Shown: in pieces, positions 55,072 to 64,000 of the stretch
Layout: every line of letters begins with the position of its first letter
Numbering within the stretch: position 1 is the first letter of the stretch
Source: Gaiella sp.
GTDB taxonomy: Bacteria > Actinomycetota > Thermoleophilia > Gaiellales > Gaiellaceae
Assembly: GCA_027493885.1 (NCBI GenBank)
Contig: JAOSJZ010000001.1
Location: 1,178,001-1,242,000 of the forward strand
Direction of reading: 5' to 3'
DNA: 64,000 bases
Translations under genes and position numbers: made by a program
The notes under the pieces: model-generated
Databases searched by the model: none
Told to the model about the DNA's origin: nothing
Seen by the model: only the letters and a program-made list of their open reading frames with translations

Positions 55072-55664
55072 GCGCCACGCGCATCGTGCTCTGGTGGGTC
55101 GACCGGTACACCGCCGGGGTGCCGCACGCCGCGCGCGAGGAGCGCCGCTCGGAGATCGAGAGCGATCTCTGGGAGCAGCGTGCCGCATCGACCGGCGGGC
55201 TCGGCGCCGAGCTCGCCGTCCTCTCGCGCTGGGCTCGCGGCATTCCCGCCGACCTCTCGTGGCGGCGGTCGCGACGCCGTGGCCGCCGGCTGCCGTCGGC
55301 ACGCGCCGCAGTGCGCGTCGCCGCCTGGTCGCTCGCGGCGCTCGCCTACCTGTTCCTCGTCGGCGTGCACGGCTACAACGCGACGGCGCTCGTCGGCTTC
55401 GACTTCTACGGCGGTGACTGGGCACCCGGCGACGTCGTCGAGTACGCGCGGATCAGCGCGATGCTGCTCGCGCTCCTCCTCGCCGGCGGCGTGCTGCTCC
55501 GGCCCTGGCCGCGACTCGCCGTCGCGCTGCTCGGAGCCGCGACGCTCGGCGCGTGCGTCGCGTTCTGGTGGGCATCGCCGATCTACGGGCCGACCGGCGT
55601 CGCGGTCGTGGCCGGCGCGGTCGCCATTGCCCGCGGTCAGCGGGTCAGCTCGGCGGCCAGCTGA
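55068..55664 (+). CDS. Membrane protein translationally coupled to PadR gene
   Basis: GTG overlaps PadR TGA; several hydrophobic segments. Confidence 0.75.
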   Translation: MSATRIVLWWVDRYTAGVPHAAREERRSEIESDLWEQRAASTGGLGAELAVLSRWARGIPADLSWRRSRRRGRRLPSARAAVRVAAWSLAALAYLFLVGVHGYNATALVGFDFYGGDWAPGDVVEYARISAMLLALLLAGGVLLRPWPRLAVALLGAATLGACVAFWWASPIYGPTGVAVVAGAVAIARGQRVSSAAS

Positions 55665-56506
55665 GCGGTCTCGGTCGGCGTCGTGCCGACACGGATCCCG
55701 CGCTCCTCGAGCGCCGTCTTCTTGGCCGCCGCGGTTCCCGACGAGCCGGAGATGATGGCGCCCGCGTGCCCCATCGTCTTCCCGGGCGGGGCGGTGAACC
55801 CCGCGATGTAGGCCACGACCGGCTTCGTCATCTCCGTCTCGATGAAGTCCGCCGCCTTCTCCTCCTCGTCGCCGCCGATCTCGCCGACCATGACGACGTA
55901 CTTCGTCTCCGGGTCGGCCTCGAAGAGCGTCAGGACGTCGATGAACGACGACCCGACGATCGGGTCGCCTCCGATGCCGACGATCGTCGAGTTCCCCAGT
56001 CCCATCTGGGTGAGCTCGTGGCCGATCTGGTACGTGAGCGTGCCCGACCGCGAGACGAGGCCGATCTCGCCGGGCGCGAAGATCTCGGCGGGGATGATCC
56101 CGACGTTCGCCTTGCCGGGCGAGAGCGCACCCGGGCAGTTGGGCCCGATCAGGCGGACGTCCTGCGAGCGGATGTACGCGTGGATGCGCAGCATCTCGTG
56201 CGCGGGGACGCCCTCGGTGATCACGATCACCGTGTGGACGCCCGCGTCCACCGCCTCGTAGATCGCGTCCGCCGCGAACGGCGCGGGGACGAAGATCATC
56301 GACGTGTTCGCGCCGAGGTCGCGCACGGCGTCCGCGACGGTGTCGAGTACCGGCACGCCCTCCACGTCCTGGCCGCCCTTCCCGGGCGTGACTCCGGCGA
56401 CGAGGTTCGTCCCGTAGGCACGGTTCCGCAGGCCGTGGAAGCGCCCTTCGGAGCCGGTCAGCCCCTGGACGACGAGCCGCGTCTCGGTGTCCACGAAGAT
56501 CGCCAT
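55637..56506 (-). CDS. sucD: Succinyl-CoA ligase alpha subunit
   Basis: RLVVQGLTGSEGRFHGLRNRAYGTNLVAGVTPGKGGQ, IGPNCPGALSPG. Confidence 0.96.
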   Translation of the reverse strand: MAIFVDTETRLVVQGLTGSEGRFHGLRNRAYGTNLVAGVTPGKGGQDVEGVPVLDTVADAVRDLGANTSMIFVPAPFAADAIYEAVDAGVHTVIVITEGVPAHEMLRIHAYIRSQDVRLIGPNCPGALSPGKANVGIIPAEIFAPGEIGLVSRSGTLTYQIGHELTQMGLGNSTIVGIGGDPIVGSSFIDVLTLFEADPETKYVVMVGEIGGDEEEKAADFIETEMTKPVVAYIAGFTAPPGKTMGHAGAIISGSSGTAAAKKTALEERGIRVGTTPTETAQLAAELTR

Positions 56507-57150
56507 CAGGCCCCCGCCGCCGCGCGGATCGCGAGCTTGTCGAGCGTCAGCGTGCCACCGGCGACGCGCTCGCCGAGGAGCGCTTCGACGTGTGCCGCCT
56601 CCTCGCCCGCGCAGCCCGTCCGCAGAAGCCACGAGGCGAAGTCGAACGTGTGCCGGACGAGACGGGCCTCACGGACCGCAAGGCCGGCGCCCTCGAGGAA
56701 CGCGCGCCACTCCGCCTCGGTGTAGTTGCGCACGTGCGAGGGGTCGCGAAGCGCCTCCGCCTGCTCGACCTCGTCGCCCATGAAGACGGTGTCGACGACG
56801 AGGACGCGGTCGCAGCTGACGCGCGCCATCTCGGCCACCGCGGCGGCGAGGTCGGCGAAGTGGTGCGCAGCGGTGCGGCACGCGACGACGTCGAAGGCGC
56901 CGTCGGCGAAGGGAAGCGACTCGGCGCGGCAGATCACGTCGGGGTGCATCCCGGGCGCCGGGTCGCACGTCACGACCTGGAGCCCGGCCTCGCGCAGCCG
57001 TCGGGCGACGTGCCCGCCGCCGGTCGCGACGTCGAGCGCGGTCCGCGCGCCGCCCGCCCAGGCGACGAGCTGCTCGAGATCGGCTCCCTCGCGATGCGCG
57101 TCCGACTCGACGTACGCGTCCGCGCGCGCGCTCCAGTCGATCGAGGTCAT
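56506..57150 (-). CDS. Class I SAM-dependent methyltransferase
   Basis: ALDVATGGGHVARRLREAGLQVVTCDPAPGM; inserted between sucC and sucD. Confidence 0.9.
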   Translation of the reverse strand: MTSIDWSARADAYVESDAHREGADLEQLVAWAGGARTALDVATGGGHVARRLREAGLQVVTCDPAPGMHPDVICRAESLPFADGAFDVVACRTAAHHFADLAAAVAEMARVSCDRVLVVDTVFMGDEVEQAEALRDPSHVRNYTEAEWRAFLEGAGLAVREARLVRHTFDFASWLLRTGCAGEEAAHVEALLGERVAGGTLTLDKLAIRAAAGA

Positions 57151-58289
57151 GCGGCCAGCTCCACTGCGAGCTTCGCCGCCTCGAGCATCGTCGGCGAGAC
57201 GCGCAGGTTCGCCGGTGCCGCGTCGGCGAGGATGCGCCGGCCCTCGTCGGCGTTCGTCCCGTCGAGCCGGACGACGATCGGTAGGTCGAGCGGCATCTCG
57301 CCGAGCGCCTGGAGGATGCCGCGCGCGACCTCGTCGCAGCGCGTGATCCCGCCGAAGATGTTGAAGAAGATCGCCTTCACGTGCGGGTCCTGCACGATCA
57401 CGGAAAGCGCGTCGACGACGCCCTGCGCGTCTCCCCCGCCGCCGAGGTCGCAGAAGTTCGCGGGCCGGCCGCCGGCGAACGTGACGACGTCGACGGTGGA
57501 CATCGTCAGGCCGGCGCCGTTGCCGAGCACGCCGACGTCGCCGTCGAGCTTCACGTACGTGACGTGCTTCTCGCGCGCCAGGGCCTCGAGCGGATCGGCG
57601 GCTTCGCGGTCGCGCATCCCGGCGACGTCCGGGTGCCGGAAGAGGGCGTTGTCGTCGACCGTGAACTTCGAGTCGAGCGCCTTGACCTCGCCGTCGGACG
57701 TCACGATCAGCGGGTTGATCTCGCAGAGCATCGCGTCGAAGCCGACGAACGCCTCGTGCAGCTTGCCGACGATCGCGGCGATCTGCTTCTGCTCGGAGGG
57801 GTCGGTCACGCCGCCGCCGTAGACGAGCCGCCGCGCCTGCCACGGATGGAAGCCTTCGAGCGGGTCGACGCGGAGCCGGACGAGCGCCTCGGGGCTCTCC
57901 GCCGCCACCTGCTCGATGTCGACGCCCCCCTGCGTCGTGAACATGTAGAGCGCCTGCTTCGCGCTCCGGTCGAACGTGAGCGAGAGGTAGTACTCCTTCG
58001 CGATCTCCGAGGCCTCCTCCACCCAGAGCTTCCGTACGACGTGGCCGCGGATGTCGAGCCCGAGGATCTCCTTCGCGCGCTCCTCCGCCTCGTGCGCGGT
58101 CGCCGCGAGCTTGATCCCGCCCGCCTTGCCCCGCCCGCCCGTGAGGACCTGCGCCTTGACCACGACCGGGCCGCCGAGCACCTCCGCCGCCTGGCGGGCT
58201 TCGCCCGGGGTGGTCGCAAGTCGCCCGGCGGAGACGGGGATCCCAACCCGGCCGAAGAGCTCCTTGCCCTGGTACTCGTAGAGGTCCAC
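57147..58289 (-). CDS. sucC: Succinyl-CoA ligase beta subunit
   Basis: VDLYEYQGKELFGRVGIPVSAGRLATTPGEA, FNIFGGITRCDEVARGI. Confidence 0.97.
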   Translation of the reverse strand: MDLYEYQGKELFGRVGIPVSAGRLATTPGEARQAAEVLGGPVVVKAQVLTGGRGKAGGIKLAATAHEAEERAKEILGLDIRGHVVRKLWVEEASEIAKEYYLSLTFDRSAKQALYMFTTQGGVDIEQVAAESPEALVRLRVDPLEGFHPWQARRLVYGGGVTDPSEQKQIAAIVGKLHEAFVGFDAMLCEINPLIVTSDGEVKALDSKFTVDDNALFRHPDVAGMRDREAADPLEALAREKHVTYVKLDGDVGVLGNGAGLTMSTVDVVTFAGGRPANFCDLGGGGDAQGVVDALSVIVQDPHVKAIFFNIFGGITRCDEVARGILQALGEMPLDLPIVVRLDGTNADEGRRILADAAPANLRVSPTMLEAAKLAVELAA

Positions 58290-58374
58290 GCCGCGCGGCA
58301 GGCTATCGAACAACCGGCGCGCCGCGGGTCGGCACCTGCGCGGGGGCCGCTCGAGGCTGTGCGAGCATGACCGG

Positions 58375-58947
58375 GTGCAGCGCCCACTCGCCGTCCTGGT
58401 GGCGCTCGGCGCCGGCGCGCTCGCGGTCGGGTGTGGCGCGTCGCCCGTCACGCCCCCGCCGGTCGTGGCAGCGCCGCCCCAGGCCGCCGAGCTGGCCTGG
58501 AACGAGCGGTCTCCCGCGACCGGGCCCCACCTCGTCTTCCGGGTGCGCCGGTTTGCCGTCACGGCCCAGGGCTGGGAGGCGGATGTCGAGGTCGAGAACC
58601 GCACCACCGTCACCTGGGAGCTGGCGACAGACCGGGTGGCGGTCGGCCAGTCGTTCGGGATCATGCTGTTCGCCACCGACGAGCTCGCCGAGCTGGAGGA
58701 GCGAAACCGCAGCGGCGACCTCCCGGGTCTCCGCGCGGCACAGTCGTTCGTCCCGGAGCTCGCAGCGACGCTCACCCCCGGCGCCTCGTGGCGCGGCACG
58801 ATCTCCGCCCACGGCAATCTGGCAGCCGGCCGCTACGTCCGCGTCGTCTTCGGCCCGCTCGTCGCCGATGGCAGCCCGCCGGCCGGGATGCCGGCGCGAT
58901 TCGTCTGGATCACCGACCACGCGTACCGGTTGCGCGCCCGGCCCTGA
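58375..58947 (+). CDS. Lipoprotein
   Basis: Lipobox-like ALAVGCGAS after short hydrophobic leader. Confidence 0.75.
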   Translation: MQRPLAVLVALGAGALAVGCGASPVTPPPVVAAPPQAAELAWNERSPATGPHLVFRVRRFAVTAQGWEADVEVENRTTVTWELATDRVAVGQSFGIMLFATDELAELEERNRSGDLPGLRAAQSFVPELAATLTPGASWRGTISAHGNLAAGRYVRVVFGPLVADGSPPAGMPARFVWITDHAYRLRARP

Positions 58948-58975
58948 GCCCGCGCTCGCGCGTGAAGCGCCGCGC

Positions 58976-59377
58976 TCAGGGCGCCATCACCGGCAGCTCC
59001 GCGAACGCGCGCCCATAGAAGCCGCGGTCGCGCGTCAGCAGGCGGTCGGCGCGACGGAGTGCATGCGCGGCGACGAGAAAGTCGGACACGATCCGCTCCC
59101 GCGTTCCGCCCCGGCGGCGATATGCACGCCAGGCTTGGCGGGCGGGCGCCGCCGCCTCGTCGTCGAGCGGATCGAGCCCGAGCCCGATGCGGCCGAACGC
59201 CCCGGTCGCCGCCGACCCCGACGGAAACCACGCCGCCGTCTCGGCCCACACGATGTCGCACGCGACGATCGCGCCCTCCTGCCGTGCCCGGCCGAGCGCG
59301 GCTGCCGACGACGGGCCGTGCACGCGGTCGGCGGTGAAGACGTCGAGCAGCACGCTCGTGTCGACCGCCGTGATCAC
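58976..59377 (-). CDS. PIN-domain toxin (VapC-like)
   Basis: MITAVDTSVLLDVF ... DIVWAETAAWF ... SDFLVAAHALRRADRLLTRDRGFY. Confidence 0.9.
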   Translation of the reverse strand: MITAVDTSVLLDVFTADRVHGPSSAAALGRARQEGAIVACDIVWAETAAWFPSGSAATGAFGRIGLGLDPLDDEAAAPARQAWRAYRRRGGTRERIVSDFLVAAHALRRADRLLTRDRGFYGRAFAELPVMAP

Positions 59378-59604
59378 CGTTCTCCGGCGCGGCCTCGCAC
59401 CTCTTCGACGAGCGCATCGACCGGGCGGTCGATGTCGATGATCCCGTAGACAGCTGCGATCACATCCTCACCACGGGCCTTGGACGCGATCAGCGTGCCT
59501 GCCTCCTCCCGGAACTCGAGCACGGCGCCGGGAGCTATTCCGAGCCGATCGCGGAGCGGCTTGGGGATCGTGACCTGTCCTTTCTCGGAGACCACTCCCT
59601 TCAT
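59374..59604 (-). CDS. AbrB/MazE-type antitoxin
   Basis: MKGVVSEKGQVTIPKPLRDRLGIAPGAVLEF; overlaps PIN start. Confidence 0.9.
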   Translation of the reverse strand: MKGVVSEKGQVTIPKPLRDRLGIAPGAVLEFREEAGTLIASKARGEDVIAAVYGIIDIDRPVDALVEEVRGRAGER

Positions 59605-59752
59605 ACTTAGAGCGTAGGAATTCCTACCCATCGTGTCAGCGACGGGCACGAGCCGCGACCGGAACGTCGTGGCGCGCCCCGAGCCGAGGTCGACGACCCT
59701 GAGACGTCCGGCGGGAGGCTCGGCACGACGTCCTCGACGGGCTCCGCAACGG

Positions 59753-61546
59753 TCACTCGCCGTCCGGGTCGGCGACGAGGCAGAGCAGCTGCCCGCTCGT
59801 CACCCCGGCGCCCGGCGTGACCGCCAGCTCCCGGACGACGCCGACGCGCGGAGCCACGATCTCGTTCTCCATCTTCATCGCCTCGACCACGAGCAGGAGC
59901 TGTCCGGCGTCGACCGCGTCGCCCTCGGCGACGGCGACCTTGAGCACCGTCCCCTGCATCGGGCTGAGGACGGCGCCGTTCGCCCCCACCGCCGCACCGG
60001 AGCCTCCTCGCTCGCGCCGCCGGCGCCCCAGTCCGGCCCACGGCGGCTCGGTGACGTGGAGCCGGACGTCGAACGAGCGGCCGTCGACCTCGACGCCGAC
60101 GATCCGGGGAACCGTGGGCAGGACACCGTCCGGCCCGCGTGTCATGCTAGTTGTCTTGTGAGAGAACGGTTCCTCCAGCTCGTCCGCGCGCTTCGCAAGC
60201 TCTTCGGACTCGACGACGCCCTCGCAGGTCTCTCCGCAGACGAAGCACGGATGCTCGAGCAGGGCGCGGTGGAAGCCGAGGAGCGTCCGCGGGCCCTCGA
60301 TCCTGAACTCCGCGAGCGCCCGCAGCATGCGCGCGATCGCGCGCTCGCGATCGACGTCGTGGACGATGAGCTTCGCGATCATCGGGTCGTAGAGGCCGCT
60401 GACCTCGTCGCCCGCCTCGACGCCGGAGTCGACGCGGACGCCGGGGCCGGCCGGCTCTCGATACGCGGTGATCCGGCCCGGCGCCGGCAGGAAGCCCTTC
60501 GCCACGTCCTCGGCGTTGATGCGGCATTCGATCGCGTGGCCCCGGAGCACGACGTCCTGCTGCGCCAGCGAGAGCGGCTCCCCCGCGGCGACGAGAATCT
60601 GCTCGCGAACGAGGTCGAGCCCCGTGACCGCCTCGGTCACCGTGTGCTCGACCTGGATGCGCGTGTTCATCTCCATGAAGAAGTACTCGCCCTCCGGGGT
60701 CAGGAGCCCCTCGACGGTTCCCGCCGAGCGGTAGCCCGCGGCCCGCGCTGCATCCACCGCGATCTGGCCGATCCGGGCGCGCAACGCGTCGTCGACGGCG
60801 GGCGAGGGCGTCTCCTCGACGAGCTTCTGGTGGCGGCGCTGGATCGTGCAGTCGCGCTCGCCGAGGTGGATCGCGTTGCCGTAGGCGTCTGCGAGCACCT
60901 GGACCTCGACGTGGCGCGGATCCTCGAGGTACCGCTCGACGTAGACCGCCGGGTCGGCGAAGTACTTCTCCCCCTGCCGGGTCGCCGCCTCGAACGCACG
61001 CTCCGCCTCGTCGGGCCCGCGCACGATCTCCATGCCCTTGCCGCCGCCGCCCGCGGCCGCCTTGAGGATCAGCGGGTACCCGATTTCGTCGCCGAGGGCG
61101 TTGACCTCTGCGGGGCTGCCCACGGGGTCGACGGCACCGGGGACGATCGGAACGCCCGCCTCTTGCATGATGCGGCGGGCGGCGGTCTTCGTTCCCATCA
61201 GCTCGATCGCGTCCGGCGGAGGCCCGACCCACGTCAACCCCGCCTCCTCGACCAGCCGCGCGAACGCGGCGTTCTCGGCGAGGAAGCCGTAGCCGGGGTG
61301 GATCGCTTCGGCGCCGGCGCGAAGCGCGGTCTCGACGATGATGTCGCCGCGGAGGTAGCTCTCCGCCGCCGGCCCCGGGCCGACGAGGTACGCCTCGTCG
61401 GCCGCCCGGACGTGGGCGCGTCCCCGGTCGACCTCCGAGTAGACGGCGACACAGCCAATGCCGAGCTCCCGCAGCGTGCGGAAGACACGGATCGCGATCT
61501 CGCCCCGGTTCGCCACGAGCACCTTCGAGAAGGGAGGCATGCACAC
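59753..61546 (-). CDS. Acyl-CoA carboxylase alpha: fused biotin carboxylase and BCCP
   Basis: FSKVLVANRGEIAIRVFRTLRELG, AAAGGGGKGM; C-terminal VEAMKMENEI biotinylation motif. Confidence 0.96.
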   Translation of the reverse strand: MCMPPFSKVLVANRGEIAIRVFRTLRELGIGCVAVYSEVDRGRAHVRAADEAYLVGPGPAAESYLRGDIIVETALRAGAEAIHPGYGFLAENAAFARLVEEAGLTWVGPPPDAIELMGTKTAARRIMQEAGVPIVPGAVDPVGSPAEVNALGDEIGYPLILKAAAGGGGKGMEIVRGPDEAERAFEAATRQGEKYFADPAVYVERYLEDPRHVEVQVLADAYGNAIHLGERDCTIQRRHQKLVEETPSPAVDDALRARIGQIAVDAARAAGYRSAGTVEGLLTPEGEYFFMEMNTRIQVEHTVTEAVTGLDLVREQILVAAGEPLSLAQQDVVLRGHAIECRINAEDVAKGFLPAPGRITAYREPAGPGVRVDSGVEAGDEVSGLYDPMIAKLIVHDVDRERAIARMLRALAEFRIEGPRTLLGFHRALLEHPCFVCGETCEGVVESEELAKRADELEEPFSHKTTSMTRGPDGVLPTVPRIVGVEVDGRSFDVRLHVTEPPWAGLGRRRRERGGSGAAVGANGAVLSPMQGTVLKVAVAEGDAVDAGQLLLVVEAMKMENEIVAPRVGVVRELAVTPGAGVTSGQLLCLVADPDGE

Positions 61547-61562
61547 GTATTCTCCCCGAACC

Positions 61563-62108
61563 GTGACGGTGCCCGACCAGTTGACGCTCGCGCGAGCGCT
61601 CGCGGTTCCCGTCGTGATCGTGCTCTTCGCCTGGGACTTCCAGGACCACCTCTACTGGGCGACCGGCGTGTTCGTCCTCGCGATGGCGACCGATCAGGTC
61701 GACGGCTGGCTCGCGCGCCGCCTCGACCAGACCTCCGCGTTCGGCTCGTTGCTCGACCCGATCGCCGACAAGGTGCTGGTGCTGGCGGCATTCGTGATGC
61801 TCGTCGCGGAGGGCGTCGCGCCCGCGTGGATGATCGCGGCGATCGTCGCCCGCGAGGTCGCGGTCTCGGGACTCCGGCTGGCGGCGATCGAGCGGGGAGT
61901 GGTGATGGGCGCCCGCGACCTCGGCAAGCTGAAGACGTGGGCCCAGACGCTGGCGGCGACCCTCGCGGGCCTCCAGGCGGCGGGCGCGTGGGATGCCGAC
62001 GTCGCCTGGTGGGCGCTGCTCCTGGCGACGATCCTGACGTGGGTCTCGGGCCTCGACTACGCCCGCGTCGCACCGCGCGTGCTGCGCGGCGGGCGCGTCG
62101 CCTCGTAG
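61563..62108 (+). CDS. pgsA: CDP-diacylglycerol-glycerol-3-phosphate 3-phosphatidyltransferase
   Basis: PDQLTLARALAVPVVIVLF; DQVDGWLARRLDQTSAFGSLLDPIADK. Confidence 0.93.
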   Translation: MTVPDQLTLARALAVPVVIVLFAWDFQDHLYWATGVFVLAMATDQVDGWLARRLDQTSAFGSLLDPIADKVLVLAAFVMLVAEGVAPAWMIAAIVAREVAVSGLRLAAIERGVVMGARDLGKLKTWAQTLAATLAGLQAAGAWDADVAWWALLLATILTWVSGLDYARVAPRVLRGGRVAS

Positions 62109-62275
62109 GCGGCCGGCCGCGGGCGGTCGCCAGGGGCCCGGTCGAGCGCATCCTCGAGCCCGGCGCGCCACCAGCCCGATACGGTGCCCGACGCCGCCAG
62201 CGCGGCCACTGCGACCGCACGCGTCACGGCCAGCTGCTCGAGCGGGCCGGCATCCGGTGCGAGCTCGATGTCCAC
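62057..62275 (-). CDS. Small hypothetical protein
   Basis: 72 aa MDIELAPDAGPLEQLAVTRAVAVAALAAS. Confidence 0.4.
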   Translation of the reverse strand: MDIELAPDAGPLEQLAVTRAVAVAALAASGTVSGWWRAGLEDALDRAPGDRPRPAAYEATRPPRSTRGATRA

Positions 62276-62293
62276 GGTGCCACGGTACCGCGA

Positions 62294-63327
62294 TCAGAGC
62301 GGGAGGAGCCTCGCCGCGGTCGCCTTGAAGGAGGCGACAACGATCTCACCCTCCCGGAGACCGAGTCGCGATGCGGATCCGCTCGTGATCTCGGCGGCGA
62401 GCGGGCCGACACGGAGGCGGACGCGGTTGCCGAGCTCGACGAGCGACACGATCGGTGCACGCACGTGGTTGACCGCCGTGTCCGCAGGCGTCTCGCGGGC
62501 GATCGAGACTTCCCACGGATAGATGCTGAGCGCGACCCGACCCTGCCCGTGATCGGTCGACCAGGCCGTGATCCCCGCATCGAGGCTGATCTCGGTCAGC
62601 CCGTCGCGTCCCGGCGCCGCGGTCCCGGGCAGGAGGGTCGCGCCCGTGAAGCTCGCGACGAACGGATCTGCCGGGGCCGCGACGAGACCGGAAGGCGTCC
62701 CTTCCTGGAGAATCCGGCCCTCGACGATCACGCCGACCCGGTCGGCCAGCGCAGCGGCATCTTCGAAGTCGTGCGTCACGAGCACGGTCGGGATCGCCAG
62801 ACCGGCCAGGAGCTCGTACAACTCGGCGCGCACGGCGGCGCGGGTGTGTGCGTCGAGCGCCGCCAGCGGCTCGTCGAGCAGGAGCACGGCCGGGTCGCGG
62901 GCGAGCGCGCGCGCGAGGGCGACGCGCTGGCGCTCGCCCCCGACAGATCCGCGACTCGCGCGTGCCTGAGGTGGGCGATCCGGAATCGCTGGAGCAGCGT
63001 CTCGACGTCGAGGCGCCTGCCCGCGCCGAAGCGCACGTTGCCCGTCACGTCGAGGTGCGGGAACAGCGCGTACTCCTGGAACAGGTAACCGACGCGCCGC
63101 CTCTCGGGCGGCAGGTCGATACGCCTGCTCGTGTCGAGCCACGTCTCGCCGGTGACGGCAATCCTGCCTTCCTCGGGCGTGAGCAGCCCGGAGATCGCCC
63201 GGAGCACCGTCGTCTTGCCCGCGCCTGACGGGCCGACGAGCGCGAACGTCGCGCCGGAGCCGACGCTCAGCTCGACAGCGGCGACGAAGCTACGGAGGGA
63301 ATGGGTGAGCTGGAGCTCGAGCGCCAT
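62294..63327 (-). CDS. Molybdate/tungstate-type ABC transporter ATPase with TOBE-like domain (frameshifted at 62937-62941)
   Basis: [21 protein letters not shown]; adding one base gives [35 protein letters not shown]. Confidence 0.88.
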
Positions 63328-63986
63328 CGTGTGATCAGCTTGACGGACAGCAGGGTGGCGGCGCTCGTCGCGACCAGCACCGCGCTGATCGCAAGGGCGA
63401 CGTCGAAGTCGAGGTCGAACTGCTCGTAGATCGCGAGCGACAGCGTCTGCGTGACACCCTGCAGCGACCCGGCGAACATGATCGTGGCGCCGAACTCGCC
63501 GAGGCCGCGCGCGAACGCCAGCGCCGCCCCCGCCCCGAGCCCGCCGGCGGAAAGCGGGAGCGCCACGCGTAAGAAGACGCCTCCCGGGCCCGCGCCGAGG
63601 GTGCGCGCCGCGCCCGGCAGTGTCGGGTCGAGCGCCTCGAAGGCCGAGACCGCCGTCCGTACGTAGAACGGGCTCGCCACGAAGGTGACTGCGAGGACGA
63701 CCGCGAGCTTGTTAAAGGCGACGTCGATCCCGAGCGCGTCGAGCGTGCCTCCCAGCAGCCCGAGACGGCCGAACGCGGCCAGCAGCCCGATGCCCGCCAC
63801 CGCCGGAGGTAGGACGAGCGGCAGCTCGATCAGCGTGACCACGAGGTCCCGGAGGCGCGAGCGCCGCGTCGCGGCCCAGTACGCCGTCGGCGTGCCCAGG
63901 AGCAGAATCAGCCCGAGCGCGATCAGGTTCGTCTCGAAGGTCACGACGAGCGCGTCCTTGGCGACGTCGCTCCGCAAGGCCGACAC
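63267..63986 (-). CDS. modB: Molybdate-type ABC transporter permease (5-prime end may lie outside window)
   Basis: [67 protein letters not shown]. Confidence 0.88.
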   Translation of the reverse strand: MSALRSDVAKDALVVTFETNLIALGLILLLGTPTAYWAATRRSRLRDLVVTLIELPLVLPPAVAGIGLLAAFGRLGLLGGTLDALGIDVAFNKLAVVLAVTFVASPFYVRTAVSAFEALDPTLPGAARTLGAGPGGVFLRVALPLSAGGLGAGAALAFARGLGEFGATIMFAGSLQGVTQTLSLAIYEQFDLDFDVALAISAVLVATSAATLLSVKLITRWRSSSSSPIPSVASSPLSS

Positions 63987-64000
63987 CAGCTCGCCCGGAG

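Noticed and set aside
58976-59604. VapBC-like pair as a novel system
   Set aside because: PIN + AbrB-type modules are common and this one looks typical.
59633-63088. 1151-aa plus-strand ORF spanning biotin carboxylase, pgsA and modC region
   Set aside because: Arg/Asp-rich low-information translation antisense to clear genes.

Overview
High-GC, densely coding bacterial chromosome segment. It looks like Actinomycetota, possibly Thermoleophilia-like (inference from gene content and GC; not tested). Main content: tRNA-Ser(GGA) and tRNA-Val(CAC). A nitrate respiration cluster (diheme cytochrome c-narGHJI, CobW GTPase, orphan Mo-hydroxylase large subunit, narK, CBS protein, PAS-LuxR regulator). 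Large-type SRP RNA followed by dnaX-ybaB-recR. asd; sdhABE (HdrB-type subunit); O-antigen ligase-like and Ig-repeat proteins; pckA; ABC exporter; plsC; two tandem Xer recombinases; purKE; TCA genes (citrate synthase, idh, mdh, sucCD); DEAD helicase; VapBC-like pair; biotin carboxylase/BCCP; pgsA; molybdate-type ABC transporter. Most notable signals: (1) a shared 16-bp box TGATY-N6-GATCA at all three promoter regions of the nitrate cluster, next to a Cys-rich PAS-LuxR gene; (2) a 234-bp MITE-like element with 63-bp imperfect inverted repeats between two Xer genes; (3) five exact-period 21-nt repeats between purE and purK beside a perfect 11-bp-arm palindrome whose core recurs near tRNA-Val; (4) at least 14 genes-breaking single/double-base frameshifts, mostly at 5-nt G/C runs, which look like systematic homopolymer-length errors and distort the ORF track. 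No CRISPR array, rRNA or prophage was seen. All homology calls are from recognition of the translated sequence; no searches were run.
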